From the NCBI RefSeq assembly GCF_021869535.1, contig NW_026262701.1, positions 41,543,278 through 41,607,277 of the forward strand: DNA of 64,000 bases, given 5' to 3'. Below, one piece after another: positions 22,331 through 34,375 of this stretch. The notes beneath the pieces were generated by a model that saw only the letters and a program-made list of their open reading frames with translations, made no database searches and was not told the origin of the DNA. A program made the position numbers and the translations under genes. Position 1 is the first letter of the stretch; each line of letters opens with the position of its first letter. The DNA comes from Mytilus californianus. Taxonomy: Eukaryota; Mollusca; Bivalvia; Mytilida; Mytilidae.

Positions 22331-24035
22331 ACATAAGAACAAACTATACAAATCAGTTGAAAAAGGCTTAACTCATCAGATCATATAAATGTTTGTACAG
22401 GTCTCTTTGGTTTCTGTTGCAATGAAAATAGTCTTTATATACTGGTATTATACTAAATATATATTTATACTCACACAGTCAATGCATTACATCGGTACAC
22501 AGAAAACAATTGAATATACAGAAAAAAATATATATACATATAGTGATGAGAGAGGCACACTTGAATCAATACACAACTGATGTAATAAAGGGTATATAGC
22601 AGGGAAAAGTAATAATATCTATAAATTTGTTTAAAAAAATTAAGTTTCAGGCGCTAGTCCATTTTGAAAAGTCATGTTGTGGCCTCTAGATATCTTTTGT
22701 GGTTAACTTTTCGTTGCCAAGTTGCTGTCTAATTGATGTTTACCCCGCATCTCATTTATTTAGAGATCATGATTATAAAGATAATAACCAGAAAAAAATG
22801 TGAGTGATTTGAAATGCGACAAAATTGTTTTTTGTTTGCACCTTTTCGTTTACTTTATTTTCGACTTATGGGTTTGAATGTCCGTTTGGTATCTTTCGCC
22901 TCCCTTTTAAATCAGTAAACTGCCAGTATTACTTTACACAGTATTCTTATTACTTACCAAGCGCAAGAAATATGTAATTTCGAAGAAAACAACATTAAAG
23001 TTGAAAATTTGCAAAGCTTTGGAATTCATGCAAATTCGTCTTTCATAGAATATTACCGACGTGATCATGAATAATCATTACAATTTTTTTTTTCTTTTAA
23101 TTGTAATATTGACTGATTTTATCACTTAGAACATGGGGGGACTGGAATATCAAATTTGCGATATTTTGGAAAAAAAGATGGAAACAACTTGTCAAATGAC
23201 TGAGTCAAATATGTTATATTCATCAAAGGGCTTAGTTATATTACGTTCTATTGATAAACAGACAGTATATTTATTATTTTTGAAAATATGTTGTATTTTG
23301 CATTCTTTGCTCAGGAAATAATTATAAAGCCGCACATTAATTTTCAGTGTTGTTTGATGCAAATTTCAATGTTCATTTTCACTCCTCTAATTTTTACCGC
23401 ACATTTTCAAACATTTGTTATTAAAAAGATTTGAATAATTATCGTGTCACCTTTCAGTTTTATTCCAAAATAAAACAAACATTTAACTCCTTAATTTCTC
23501 TTTATTCTCTTTGTAATGATGGAACATTTGGTTAGATAATCAGTAATATGTGCCAAAAGACTACGAATTCGAGAAAACTATTAAATTGTACAAAATTGAT
23601 TGCATTTTTTTTTACACGAGTTTCCTACTTGAACAACTGACTTTTCTTCTATGCAACATACAAATGCAGATCAACCGACTGAGTTCTCGCTTAACCAAAT
23701 GGGACCCTTGAATATCATAATAAAAAGTAACAAGATACTGAGGGATCACTACAAAATCCTTTGTCAAAAAGTCACTACAAAACCTTTTATTTGGCCAAAA
23801 GGAAAATGATGCAGAGACAAAAAACTAAATCCTACCTAATCCTTGAAATCAATATTGCATTCTAATAATTGAGCAACTCGGACACATTATAAATAAACTT
23901 AATATAAAAACAGTGTTAAATCAAGAACGGTAAGCATTTCCTCTTCCATATGTGGCATCCATCTTTTTACCAAAGACACATGTATGTAATCGAACAAAAT
24001 GCAGTTAAAATCAATTAAAAAATATACCGAGCTCC
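22331..24035. other. No recognised gene; repeat fragment 22860-22910
   Basis: 22860-22910 is a minus-strand piece of the 25015-25265 family ('gggtttgaatgtcc', 'tggtatctttcgcctc'). A 62-codon plus frame at 23133-23321 has no domain. Confidence 0.5.
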
Positions 24036-24039
24036 AAGG

Positions 24040-24250
24040 TAAATTCAAAAAGGGAAATTCCATAAAAACTGATAAAATCAAACTTTATCAATCAATGGAA
24101 CGAGTGGAAAACAACTAACATATTTCTGACTTGGTACAGACATTTTCCGAAGAAAATGGTGGGTTAAACCTGGTTTTATAGCTAGCTAAACCTCCCACTT
24201 GTATCACAGTTGTTTATGCCTCCATTATATTGACAAAATCGGTGAGCAAC
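24040..24250 (+). repeat. Interspersed repeat (same family as 36220-36370 and, inverted, 905-1010)
   Basis: Shared: 'aacgagtg(g)aaaacaa', 'ctgacttggtacagac', 'cctggttttatagctagct', 'cctcccacttgtat'. Confidence 0.8.
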
Positions 24251-25000
24251 CAAAACAGAGATAATTTTATACATCTTTAAATATCCCTAAGTATCAGACA
24301 GTCTAAACCAAAGTATTACATAAGATGTAATCAAAAATTTCGTCTCTCTCTCTGTTTATTTTTTTTAATGTTAGTGTAGGCCATACTCGAAACTTTGAAT
24401 AAAATAGTCGGTAATTATAGATGATGATATGTAGTTAGTGGCTTCAGTTTTGAAATTATACTAGTGTTTAATTCATAATGAAGAATGGAAGGAATGAAAA
24501 TCAAAATCAAAAAATTAAGAGAGAGGTTATTGTTATCATAAACACTTTCTGAAAATAGTAGAATCAATTTCTCCTGAATTTATTTCACACCATGTAATAA
24601 AAGTCTTTCAAACTTGTTTACTAAAAATCTTAGTATAAAAAAGGAGATGTGGTATGAATACCAATAAATCAAAAAAACACCAGAGTTGTAATGACGTAGA
24701 TGTATGCAACTACAGTATGATAGCTTCGTGTATGAACTTTTTATAAGATTCGTATTACATTGTCACGTATTGTTGAATGTGTGATCAACTGAACAGTTCC
24801 TTAAATGAATCAAAACTATAATTTTGGTAGATGATGGCAAATTCTGCTCTTTGCATGAAGATGGTGTACTAGAACCCATACAATAGTTAAATATCAATCA
24901 ATCGATCATTCCATACTTTATTTAGCATGATGCAATATTAATTTTCAACAACTATGTTTTTGGGCATACAAGTCTTCTCAAACAGTCAAGAGAAAAATAT
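24251..25000. other. No gene; short repeat copy 24640-24710
   Basis: A truncated 'aaggagatgtggtatga' copy and otherwise featureless sequence. Confidence 0.5.
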
Positions 25001-25014
25001 TGTGTCTATGTAAA

Positions 25015-26035
25015 AGAGAGGCGGAAGATACCAAAGGGACATTCAAACTCATAATTTGAAAACGAACTGACAACGCCATGGCTAAAAAAATAAAAAGACC
25101 AACAGACAAACAGACAAACAACAGTACACAAAACACAAAACACAACATAGAAAACTAAAAACTGGGCAACACGAACCCAACCAAAAACTGGGGGTGGTCT
25201 TAGGTGCTCCTGAAGGGTAAGCAGATATTCTGCTCCACATGTGGCACCCGTCGTGTAGCTCATGCTAGTACAAACCCGGTAGTAAGTCTAATTCGGTAGG
25301 TCACATTCTGGAAAAAGGGGACGGGATTGTAGTTACGACAATTGGAACATATCAACTGTCATCTCTGAAACGGATATTCCATAACGGTCAACCAACTCGT
25401 GATGGCGTCCGTAAAATTTACAAAGTGATGATTTCAACTTCACCACTTGGAACTCTTGGTTTAATAGCTTCCTTGTCAGCAGCAACCCTCTATCAAGGAA
25501 ATCTTGATATAGGAAATACAAGTAAGCCCTGGAATAAATATTGCGTTTCAATGTTAAGTCTAGATCTGCACACACGAACAAAAATTAAGATTTATTTAAA
25601 AAAAATGATTATTCAGTTAAAGAAGTAATATTTTTTACAATCAGAAATTTAAGTCTTCTTTATAATTGCATATGTATATAAGATCTTTTCGATTTGTTCA
25701 AGTCATCTGTAAAAGTGTATGTCCAAATATTGGCCCTTTGAATTATCTGTTGTTAATTATTAAAATAAAAATATTCGTTGCAATTCATTCCATTTTGGTG
25801 GTTTTTACGGACGCAATCACGAGTTAGTTGACCGTTATGGAATATCTGTTTCACAGAAGACGACGGATATGTTCCAGTTGTCGTAACTGCAATCCAGTCC
25901 TCTTTTCCTCGAATGTGATCACCGCATTAGACTAATCACCAAATATGTACTTACATGAGTGACACGACGGGTGTCACATGTGGATCAGAATCTGCTTGCC
26001 CATTCGGAGCACCTAAGATTACCTCCGGGTTTTTT
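25015..26035. repeat. Large imperfect inverted repeat of a mussel-type repeat family
   Basis: 25190-25440 is inverted at 25790-26030: 'tattccataacggtcaac', 'ggcgtccgtaaaa', 'cacatgtggcacccgtcg' recur as complements ('gttgaccgttatggaata', 'tttttacggacgc', 'cgacgggtgtcacatgtgg'). The left flank 25015-25260 is also found at 34145-34375. Confidence 0.85.
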
Positions 26036-26089
26036 TTTTTTTTTTGGTTTTTTTTTGATTTTTTTTTGTGGAGTTATTGTTAAAATTGA

Positions 26090-26720
26090 GAATGGAAATG
26101 GGGAATGTGTCAAAGAGACAACAACCCGGCCATAGAGCAGACAACAGCCGAAGGCCACCAATAGGTCTTCAATGCAGCGAGAAACTCCCGCACCCGGAGG
26201 CGTCCTTCAGCTGGCCCCTAAACAAATATGTATACTAGTTCAGTGATAATGGACGTCATACTAAACTCCAAATTATACACAAGAAACTAAAATTAAAAAT
26301 GATACAAGTCTAACAAAGGCCAGAGGCTCCTGACTTGGGACAGGCGCAAAAATGCGGCGGGGTTAAACATGTTTTTTGAGATCTCAACCCTCCCTCTATA
26401 CCTCTAGCCAATGTAGAAAAAACAAACACACAACAGTACGCACAGTAAAACTCAGTTTAAGAGAAGTCCGAGTCCGATGTCAGAATAGGAAACAAAAGAA
26501 AATAAACAAAAGGACAATAATACATAAATAACAACAGACTACTAGCAGTTACTGACATGCCAGCTAAAGACCTCAATTAAACTGATTGAAAGATTATGTC
26601 TTCATCATATGAATATCAGGCACAATCCCTCCTGTTAGGGGTTTAGTATTATACCATCGTAAAATATATGAGAAGAACATAACCCGTGTCATGCCAACAA
26701 CTGGTTTTAGAATAAATATG
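26090..26720 (+). repeat. Composite interspersed repeat
   Basis: Contains 'gaggctcctgacttgggaca' and 'gcggcggggttaaacatgtt', shared with 21970-22330. The rest (26400-26720) reads like a long non-coding repeat; no intact frame. Confidence 0.7.
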
Positions 26721-27600
26721 TTTAATTCCGATGCAAAGACCTTGCTCAGTCTTTAGTTTTCTAAGTTGTGTTTTGTAGACTTGTTTGTCTTTTGGTCGTT
26801 TTTCGTTTTTTTTATTTTTTTTTGCTGAGGAATTTTCAGATCGTTTTCGACTTAAGAATGTGAATATCCCTTTGGACTAGTCCGCCTGTCTTTAACCATA
26901 TCTTGTCTAAGAATCGGGACGATTTAAAGAATAGAATGTTATAGTCTTAATTACATTTGTCTTTTGTTGAAGACCGTATGAAGATCTGTTTTTGTTTGTG
27001 GTTTTGGGGAGGGGGTGATGATGCAGCATTTACATATACCAAACATAACATCTTTTATATTCGAACATATCCGGAATAATAGCATTTCCCTGTGACACAT
27101 GACACAGAGAGTCAACATAAGAAAAAAATGAGGTTTCTACTCTTAGAATTTGTTCGCAATGCGACAATATAAACCACATTAAATAACATTAATGGTACCA
27201 ATCTTACTGTTAACCTTATGATCTCTTCGTCTGTTTTTTTGGAGGAAAATGATAATAAAAAAATTTGGTATGAAAGAATAAAAGGAGATCTGAGATTTGT
27301 TAACTATAGAGTTATACTTTGAATGGCGCTGATTTTTGTCATTATTTTACCTCTAGAGGAGATCATAAAACTGAGTCTATTATTTTAGTATTATGGAAAC
27401 ATATTTTGGCAATCCTAAATGATATATGTTGAACACATGGCAATGTTATTTGAGTAGCAAAATCGGAAGACAATATTATATTATCACAAAAATCAATATA
27501 CATGCTAAAAAAAGATTTTATCACGAAATGTTGTGATTAACATTTATTATCGAAATATTATTCTTAAAACATCTCTATCCAATGTTCAAGATTTACAACA
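26721..27600. other. Intergenic, 5' flank of the FReD gene
   Basis: Fragment of the 25015 family (inverted) at 26775-26880. No other gene signal. Confidence 0.5.
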
Positions 27601-27614
27601 ACTAAACAGCAATC

Positions 27615-27693
27615 ATGAAAACAGTTGAGAATTTTTTCCTTGTGATTTGTGGAATTTTTGTTATCAGCGTTAGCGCACATCTTAGAGACAATA
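27615..27693 (+). CDS. FReD gene: candidate signal-peptide exon
   Basis: ATG at 27615 gives MKTVENFFLVICGIFVISVS followed by AHLRDN, a typical secretory leader (short basic-polar start, hydrophobic core, small residues before cleavage near S-A), then a donor AATA|GTAAGC. It ends in phase 1. It sits about 0.9 kb before the first fibrinogen-domain exon in the same direction, and FReD proteins are normally secreted. The link is inference: the next visible exon begins in phase 0, so at least one exon between them is missing or unseen. Confidence 0.5.
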
Positions 27694-28589
27694 GTAAGCC
27701 TTAGTATAGTAGAAAATGAACATAACAACTAAATTGTAAATGTTGGTCTCGCCTGTGATAATTATACCAGAATGTTAGAGATAGGCATGTAAATTTGTCT
27801 ATGCTGTATAAGGCAGTATATTTCAAAGGGTATCAGATCTAGTTCATTCCATAACACGTATGCATACAGTATGGTGGGGTTTAAGTACTAGTTAGTAGTT
27901 GCAACCTTAGTTTCAGTATAAGTCAATAATTCATCCATTTTACAGTCATGTGCATGTAGTAACCAACTTGATATCAATTGTATTATTACTACATTCATTT
28001 TTTTTTTGGTTTGAAATAAAATTTCTTCATACGTCAGGATAACGCCGTTTTCATTTAAATATTCTTCATCTTTTAGTACTCGCCTTTTTCAATCGATACA
28101 AGTTCTTAACTTCTTTTAAGACTGTCACAGGACTTGCGTTTGTTTTGGTACATTTTAATTAAAAAATACATAAGGATTTAAAACATTAAATGAAACAGAC
28201 ATTTAAACTTTGCACACATGTATAAGAATCTGTAGAATCTTTGGCCTCGGTTCACAATGTTTTCTCGGGGTAACAATCTGCTCTATCGCCCTTTCGTCTA
28301 TTTGTTATTTATATAGTGTTCACTGATCCAGATTAGGGTGAGATGGTAGTACCAGTGCGTTCCAATATTGGTAAACACAGTCAAGGAGTATCATATCGGA
28401 ATTCATAACGAGACAAAAACTTGACGTTAAGCTCAGTTAGAATGAACTTGCACCAGCTAAAAAATTGAGATTGGTTGATTGTTGATTGCTTAACGTCCAT
28501 CAGTAAAATAGCTGGAAAGACAATTTACTTTTACTTTAATACAATATTCAAAGTTTTTTTTTATGTTTTCGTGTATTAATTTATATTAG

Positions 28590-28686
28590 GTGTTTCAAAG
28601 GAGGATGAATGGTAAAGTAAATTTTTACAGAGATTGGAAAGAATATAAAGAAGGATTTGGAAGTCTGCAGAATGAATTTTGGTTAG
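28590..28686 (+). CDS. Fibrinogen-related protein, FBG-domain exon (middle)
   Basis: Acceptor TTATATTAG|GTG and donor GGTTAG|GTATGA. Encodes V-F-Q-R-R-x-(2)-G-x-V-x-F-Y-R-x-W, then '[15 protein letters not shown]', the classic start of the second part of the fibrinogen C-terminal (FBG) domain. The codon for the final Gly is split (phase 1) and completes exactly at 29867. Expected just upstream is the exon with the first domain Cys and the 'YCDM...GGGWT' segment; it was not found between 27693 and 28590. Confidence 0.93.
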
Positions 28687-29767
28687 GTATGAATTATTTG
28701 TTAATCATCTTAAAAACAAGACATTGTTCTTTGTCTCGTGGTCTTCGCATTCGTGGATACCACATCATACAACCACTACGTACTTAAAAAGAAATAATTC
28801 ATGCAAGACTTAGATTTGTTTTAAATCTTCACATAACATCTTTTGTAAGTTTCAAACAAGTTTTACATAAAAACAAATAGAAAACTTGATTGGCAAGTAA
28901 AAAATAACTGCCATTGAATGCACATTTTATGCAAAAAAAATATGTTCATGCTCAAATTACATTTTGAACATTGTTAATGTAGTTAAGTTGTGTTTTAATT
29001 TAATCCGGTCTGTCCAATTGACAATTGGTATTCACATGTTAAAATTGAAGCTCTAATTGATAATGCACTACATAATAGAAATAACAGTTCTGTAGTATTC
29101 ACAGCGAAATAGACATTATATATTTAGTGTTTGCACATAGGTTAAAATACATGTGGATTTACGTCCGGGGGGGGGAGGGGAGGGAAGGAGAGGAGGTAGA
29201 CTGTAACAGCTATAAATATGTACATCTGTGAGTCCTTCTCTATTAATATTTTATCACGCTGTTATTTACAAAGCGAAAGCAGAGCAGCCCTTCATATTAA
29301 AATTTAGCTTCTGTTTTTTACATGGAGCATGAGAAGATGGATTTGGAAGGTGCATGGGGTAAAATTTTCAAAGTAATGCAATGTCAATATTGGTGGCTAT
29401 ATTTGTAGACAATCTCGAATTGTGATATTTGTGTCAGAATTGGGATGTCAAAGATATCCGTACACTTATACTTAAGTATGGGGATGAAAGCATACACAAC
29501 CGCGCCTGCTAAGAATTTTTTAAAGCTAATTAAATAGAGTACAAGATTACATGTATGAATGAGTGAGCTCTTTTAAAACAACAAATAACTCATTGTTTTA
29601 TCACATTTTGAAAAGGGACTGACACTGATGACGGCCATTTGTTGAACCGAAATATCTCTCAATGCGATTTCATTTCATCTTGTTCGTATATTTTTTTTAT
29701 CTTTTATCAATATCGTTGCCCTAGCCTTGTCTGTGCTGTACAGTCGTTAGACTGTCCAATGTGTATT

Positions 29768-29770
<3 letters not shown>

Positions 29771-29808
<38 letters not shown>
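29771..29808. repeat. (GA)19 microsatellite in FReD intron
   Basis: Uninterrupted GA dinucleotide run about 60 bp upstream of the acceptor at 29866. Confidence 0.98.
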
Positions 29809-29811
<3 letters not shown>

Positions 29812-29866
29812 CACATTCTAAATATCTTTGACAGTTTGACGGAATGTTAAATACTTTACCTTTCAG

Positions 29867-30031
29867 GCAATGACAAACTCCATATGCTGACGGCACAAGG
29901 GAAATATGAACTGATCATAACCATGGAAGATTTCTCCAATTGGAACCGTTATGCTAAATATGATAACGTTAAAGTAGGCGATGAGAAATCGAAATATGTG
30001 TTGACCTTTGGTACTTATAGGGGCGATGCAG
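29867..30031 (+). CDS. Fibrinogen-related protein, FBG-domain exon (P-domain start)
   Basis: Acceptor ACCTTTCAG|GC and donor ATGCAG|GTATGT. Encodes G-N-D-K-L-H-M-L-T, then 'YELIITMEDFSNW' and 'RYAKYDNVKVGDE', ending TFGTYRGDAG. These match FBG blocks 'GN..IH.LT', 'L.I...D..G....A.Y..F.VG'. Phase 1 at both ends. The glycosylation-type pattern is not conserved. The C-terminal lobe binds sugar or acetyl groups in invertebrate FReDs, many of which are immune lectins. Confidence 0.95.
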
Positions 30032-32514
30032 GTATGTTTAACTTACCACTAGAAGTTATAGCTTCTGTAAATCTAAATGAGGAAACTTGTATTGTGTGTC
30101 TCTTCTCCAATTACCACAAACAATAAATCAGTAGAATTTTTTGTGTTCTGGAGCCACTGTGTCTAGAGCTAGCTTAAACAGCGTAGTTTGTTTTCTTCAC
30201 TTTTCATTACTTATTTGGTATTATCAAGGGAATACTCGAGAAAAGAAAACGATTTTTGAATGTTCTTCCGTCTTCCGCTTCAGATCGACGTCAATATTTT
30301 AATTTGTTTCCTGTGTATCAAATAGTAAATATATGACTTTAAAAGCAACATATTAAAACGCACCGTTCCTTAAATATTTCAAACAACACAGCACAACGTG
30401 CATAAAAGATAGTGAAATTGTCGTTTGTCAAACATAGTGGAGTCCATGACAAATGGAATCAGGCAATTTTACTCGACGAAAGTGGTCTGCAGTTAATCCG
30501 TTGAAAAAAATCCGAAATTTGAAATATATACCCATTAATTTTTTTAATAAGCATCATAAGTAACAATATTAATCTTACAAAGTAGAATGATATTGCCTAA
30601 GTCATATTTTTTTAAATAACGTTATAGAAAAAGCATTGACGTTAAACAAAATCAATACAAAAAAAATCATTTAAGGTTTAAACACAATTAAAATTCCTTT
30701 CACTCCCGTGTTGACAGTAATGAGTTGTAACGTGTTAGTACTTTTTCGGTCTGTCAGATACCTTCTCCCTATGTGCAATCTGCTAGTATATGTTGAATGA
30801 ACATTCAAAAGTTTGACACACATTTCTCCAATACCATAGAACAGAATGGGATCATATTTGGCCTGCAGCTCACCAGTAATGAGTTGTTATTAACATGTTC
30901 TTTTCGGATCTGTCAGCGCTACTTCCTCCAATCTGGAAATTTTACAAAAATTTACGACAAAAGTTACGATTTTTCGTTCTCTATTGTAACTTTTGCTTTT
31001 GTTTGACGGTGAGGTTCCTTAGGTCCTATCTTTAATGTGTATATATACCAACTCATTCTCGATACTTATAGTTGCATTGCACAAGATCATGGTTTTCTCT
31101 GACTGTTTATGACGTATTTATTTAAATCCATTGGATGTGTACTGATTGATATTATAGTCTTGGATACATTATTTTTTATTCATTGTAATTGGCTGGGAAT
31201 ACGATACAGTTACAGGGGAGGTTAGAACGTTGCTAGCGTACAATGTTATTTTTCGCGACTTCAAACTGTGACAAATCGGGAAAAGATGCATTTTTAGACT
31301 GATTTTAATCAATAGCTTGAAAAAATGACATTAGGCTTGATTATGTATGAAGATTAATTGTAACAATTTTTATAAACAAATCACCGATGAAATATTTTTT
31401 AATGAGATAAATGTTCAGCATAAAATGTTGAAAAAAAAATTTGATAAAAATGAAATATTTCCAAAAAATTGTTACACAAATTTAGAGCATACTTAAGTTA
31501 AGAAGATATTCCAAATGTTTTTACAAAAATTCGCTTGTGATAATCGTTTGAAACCAAAACGATGGGCATGTCCGTTCATAGGATAGAAATGTCCAAGAAA
31601 CTGACATTTTGGGTAAATGTCTAAACTTTCGACCCCATTTATCTCCAAAAGTAACACATGAAGGTATACTTTTTTTATAACATATTTGAATTGACTAGAT
31701 GAAAAATAGCTTGCATGCAAATGTTAGTCAAAAATTCACCGTCGGATCAAAACTGTATTGTATGCCCTTAACTAGTTGCCAAGTGTTAAACGAATTCGTC
31801 TATTTCATATGGTTAGAAAAGGCATTATTTAACACCTAAGTGGGTGACTGGGTATTAAAATATGGTCTTTAAAATGCAGGAATATTTCACTGACATTGAA
31901 CATGTTGGAGGTTAGAATATGCTGGTTTTTTTAAGTAGCAAAATTTAGAATTATGTTTAAATAGAATTATTTACTCACAAAATATCATATTTATAGATCA
32001 AATGACAGGAAAAACTACTGAAATGAAAAAAAAAACTTTAAACTAATTTTCAGGCAAATTTTCGTTTTTTAAAGATGTACTATATATACTGGAGAAAATA
32101 AAAATAACACTATTAAAATTTGATGCGTCCAAAGCGTTTTTTTCTGGATTTACCTTCAGCAGAAACGCCAAAACCCAAAATATTAAAAGTCAACCTCCAT
32201 TCCCATGTTTGTGAAATAAAATGTTTTGTATATATAATTTAATGAAAAGGGAGTACTTTGTGTATTATACATTTAAGTAAGAGAAAAATAAAGAAAAGTC
32301 TGAATGCTTATTATTGACACAAGCATCTGACAAAATTAAAAATTTGATAGGAAAAGTACATCTCCGATATCATATCTGTGGAGTTGACAAATCATTGTAT
32401 CAACCTCATCAACTGTCAATAACTGTATACTATCCATTTTTTTGCAACATCATCAAATATTCCGTCTGCTCATATTGTAGAGTAGTTGTATTAATCTTCT
32501 GGTTTTTTTTACAG
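30032..32514 (+). other. FReD last intron (2.5 kb)
   Basis: Starts GTATGT, ends ACAG. Contains a weak duplication ('agtaatgagttgt' and 'tcggtctgtcag/tcggatctgtcag' at 30716-30765 and 30872-30915) and an inverted fragment of the 'gatgaaggtaaatccag' repeat at 32130-32165. Confidence 0.85.
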
Positions 32515-32765
32515 GAAATTCTCTTTCCTATCATAAAGGTCAAAAATTTTCGACAAAAGACCAGGATAATGATACTCATTCTGCAAATTGTGCAACCAGT
32601 TTCAAAGGAGGCTGGTGGTATGAAAGATGTCATGGTGCCAATCTGAATGGACTCTACCTGTCCGGAAAACATTCTTCTTATGCTAATGGAATAAACTGGA
32701 AGGCATGGAAAGGCTACCATTATTCACTGAAAACCACAGCAATGATGATAAGGAGACTAAAATAA
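32515..32765 (+). CDS. Fibrinogen-related protein, terminal FBG exon
   Basis: Acceptor TTTTTTTTACAG|GA; stop TAA 32763-32765. Begins [19 protein letters not shown], carrying the Ca-site D-x-D-N-D, then C-A[13 protein letters not shown] with the last disulphide pair, N-L-N-G-x-Y, and '[15 protein letters not shown]' with the terminal 'MMIRRLK'. All residues expected of a working FBG end are present. AATAAA follows at about 32807. Together with the two exons above it gives about 170 residues of the usual roughly 210-residue domain. Confidence 0.97.
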
Positions 32766-32769
32766 AAGA

Positions 32770-33600
32770 AAAACATATTTTTGTTTCGTCTGCATGAAAT
32801 GTTGAATAAAAATATTCTACCATATGAGTCGTTCATCCATCGTACGTCAGTTCCTCCGTCAGCACACTTCGAGTTAAGTTCTTTTTGGCAGAGTTTTAAA
32901 CGGATTGAAACTAAACTTTACAGTTTTTACACTGTGCAAAAAAGCTCTAATCGAGAATATTGTTGTCTTCTCTTAGAGCCTTTATTCAAAATTGCAAAAA
33001 CAGTCAAATTATTCAAGACTTTTAAAACTATGTTACTTGTATTGAGAAACAAACAGATAAATACAATCTGGAAAACACTAGTGCAGAAAGGTTACTTGGA
33101 ATGTTGAAAATTATATTTTTAACAAAAAAGATGTTATTTTAAACATGTTTTTTGTACAAAATAGATAGGAGCTAAAGTTTTACCGGAAAAGATATTTTAC
33201 ACATCGTATCATCTTTATAAAACGAATTTGAAGCAAAATATCTTTTTGGGTAAAGCCATGGTTCGTAACTTAATTTAAATATCAAGAACCCATTTCGCAG
33301 TTTTGATCTAAATTCAAGGAGTTGAAACTTTTGCGCAAATGTTTAAGAAAAAATTCAAAACCATTACTACAGATATGTGTCAGACTATGAAGATCTAAAC
33401 AAAATTATTTGCTTGACTTAAAAAATTTTGATTTTCGAATTCAAGGGACCAAAAATAGTGATATAATCATGCACTCTATTTTTGAATTCATTCATTAATA
33501 TCCTGCTATTTTCCAACCCCATTGGAGGGTAATAAGCATCAGTCAATCCCATTGTCGTTTAAAGTTTCCCTAGTTTTTGTCATGCATGCGACAAAAAACA
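32770..33600. other. No gene; 3' flank of FReD
   Basis: A 108-codon plus frame at 32781-33107 has no domain, begins at the FReD polyA region and is likely chance. Confidence 0.5.
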
Positions 33601-33965
33601 AAAGAGACCTTGACCTTTATTTTATTGGCCATTGAACAATGTTTAGTTTTAGGGTTTTGGTCTATTTCTCAGGTACTATAAGCAATAGGGTCACTATATT
33701 TCAGTATGGAATGATTGTAAGTTGTACATGTCTGTCTGGAAGGGTTCATCTGACCTTGAACTCATTTTCATGGTTCATTGGTCAATGTTAATTTTCCATG
33801 GTTTTGTCAGTTTATCAGGTACATATAGCAATAGATCAACTATATTTGGTGTATGGAATGATGGTTTGGTCACCATGTTTGTCTAGCAGGTTCATTTGAC
33901 CTTGACCTCATCCTCATCATTATTATTCAATAAAATTAAAACATAAACAGGCGAAACATTTCAGC
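33600..33965 (+). repeat. Interspersed repeat with internal near-duplicate halves
   Basis: 'tcatctgaccttgaact/tcatttgaccttgacct' and 'tcaggtact/catatagcaatag' occur twice. Related to 12280-12640. Ends with 'ggcgaaacatttcagcgggt', which resembles 14250-14275. Confidence 0.8.
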
Positions 33966-34144
33966 GGGTGCACTCTTGTGATTCTTTGAAACTTCATAAA
34001 AACGTCGTATTATCATCTGCGGACAAAATAAATGACAATTAAAAATTGTTTCTGTGATACCAGTCATCCACCTCATATTGTTGGACTTATAAAAAAAAGA
34101 CTCAACATAGTATTGCTTCAATCTTTTGTTTGAGATGATCTCTC

Positions 34145-34375
34145 GTTGTAAAAGAGGGACGAAAGATACCAGAGGGACAGTCAAACTCATAGATCGAAAA
34201 CAAACTGACAAAGCCATGGCCAAAAATAAAAAGACAAACAGACAAATAATAGTACAGATGACACAACATAGAAAACTAAAGACTAAGCAACACGAACCCA
34301 AACAAAAACTGGGGGTGATCTCAGGTGCTCCGGAAGGGTAAGCAGATCCTGCTCCACATGTGGCACCCGTCATAA
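34145..34375 (+). repeat. Interspersed repeat, second copy of 25015-25260
   Basis: 'aagataccagagggacagtc', 'caacatagaaaactaaa', 'ctgggggtgatctcaggtgc', 'ccacatgtggcacccgtc'. Confidence 0.93.

Noticed and set aside
25333-25581. 82-codon minus ORF
   Set aside because: Lies within the inverted interspersed repeat; no domain.
32781-33107. 108-codon ORF downstream of FReD
   Set aside because: Starts in the FReD 3' end and has no domain or splice context; probably chance.
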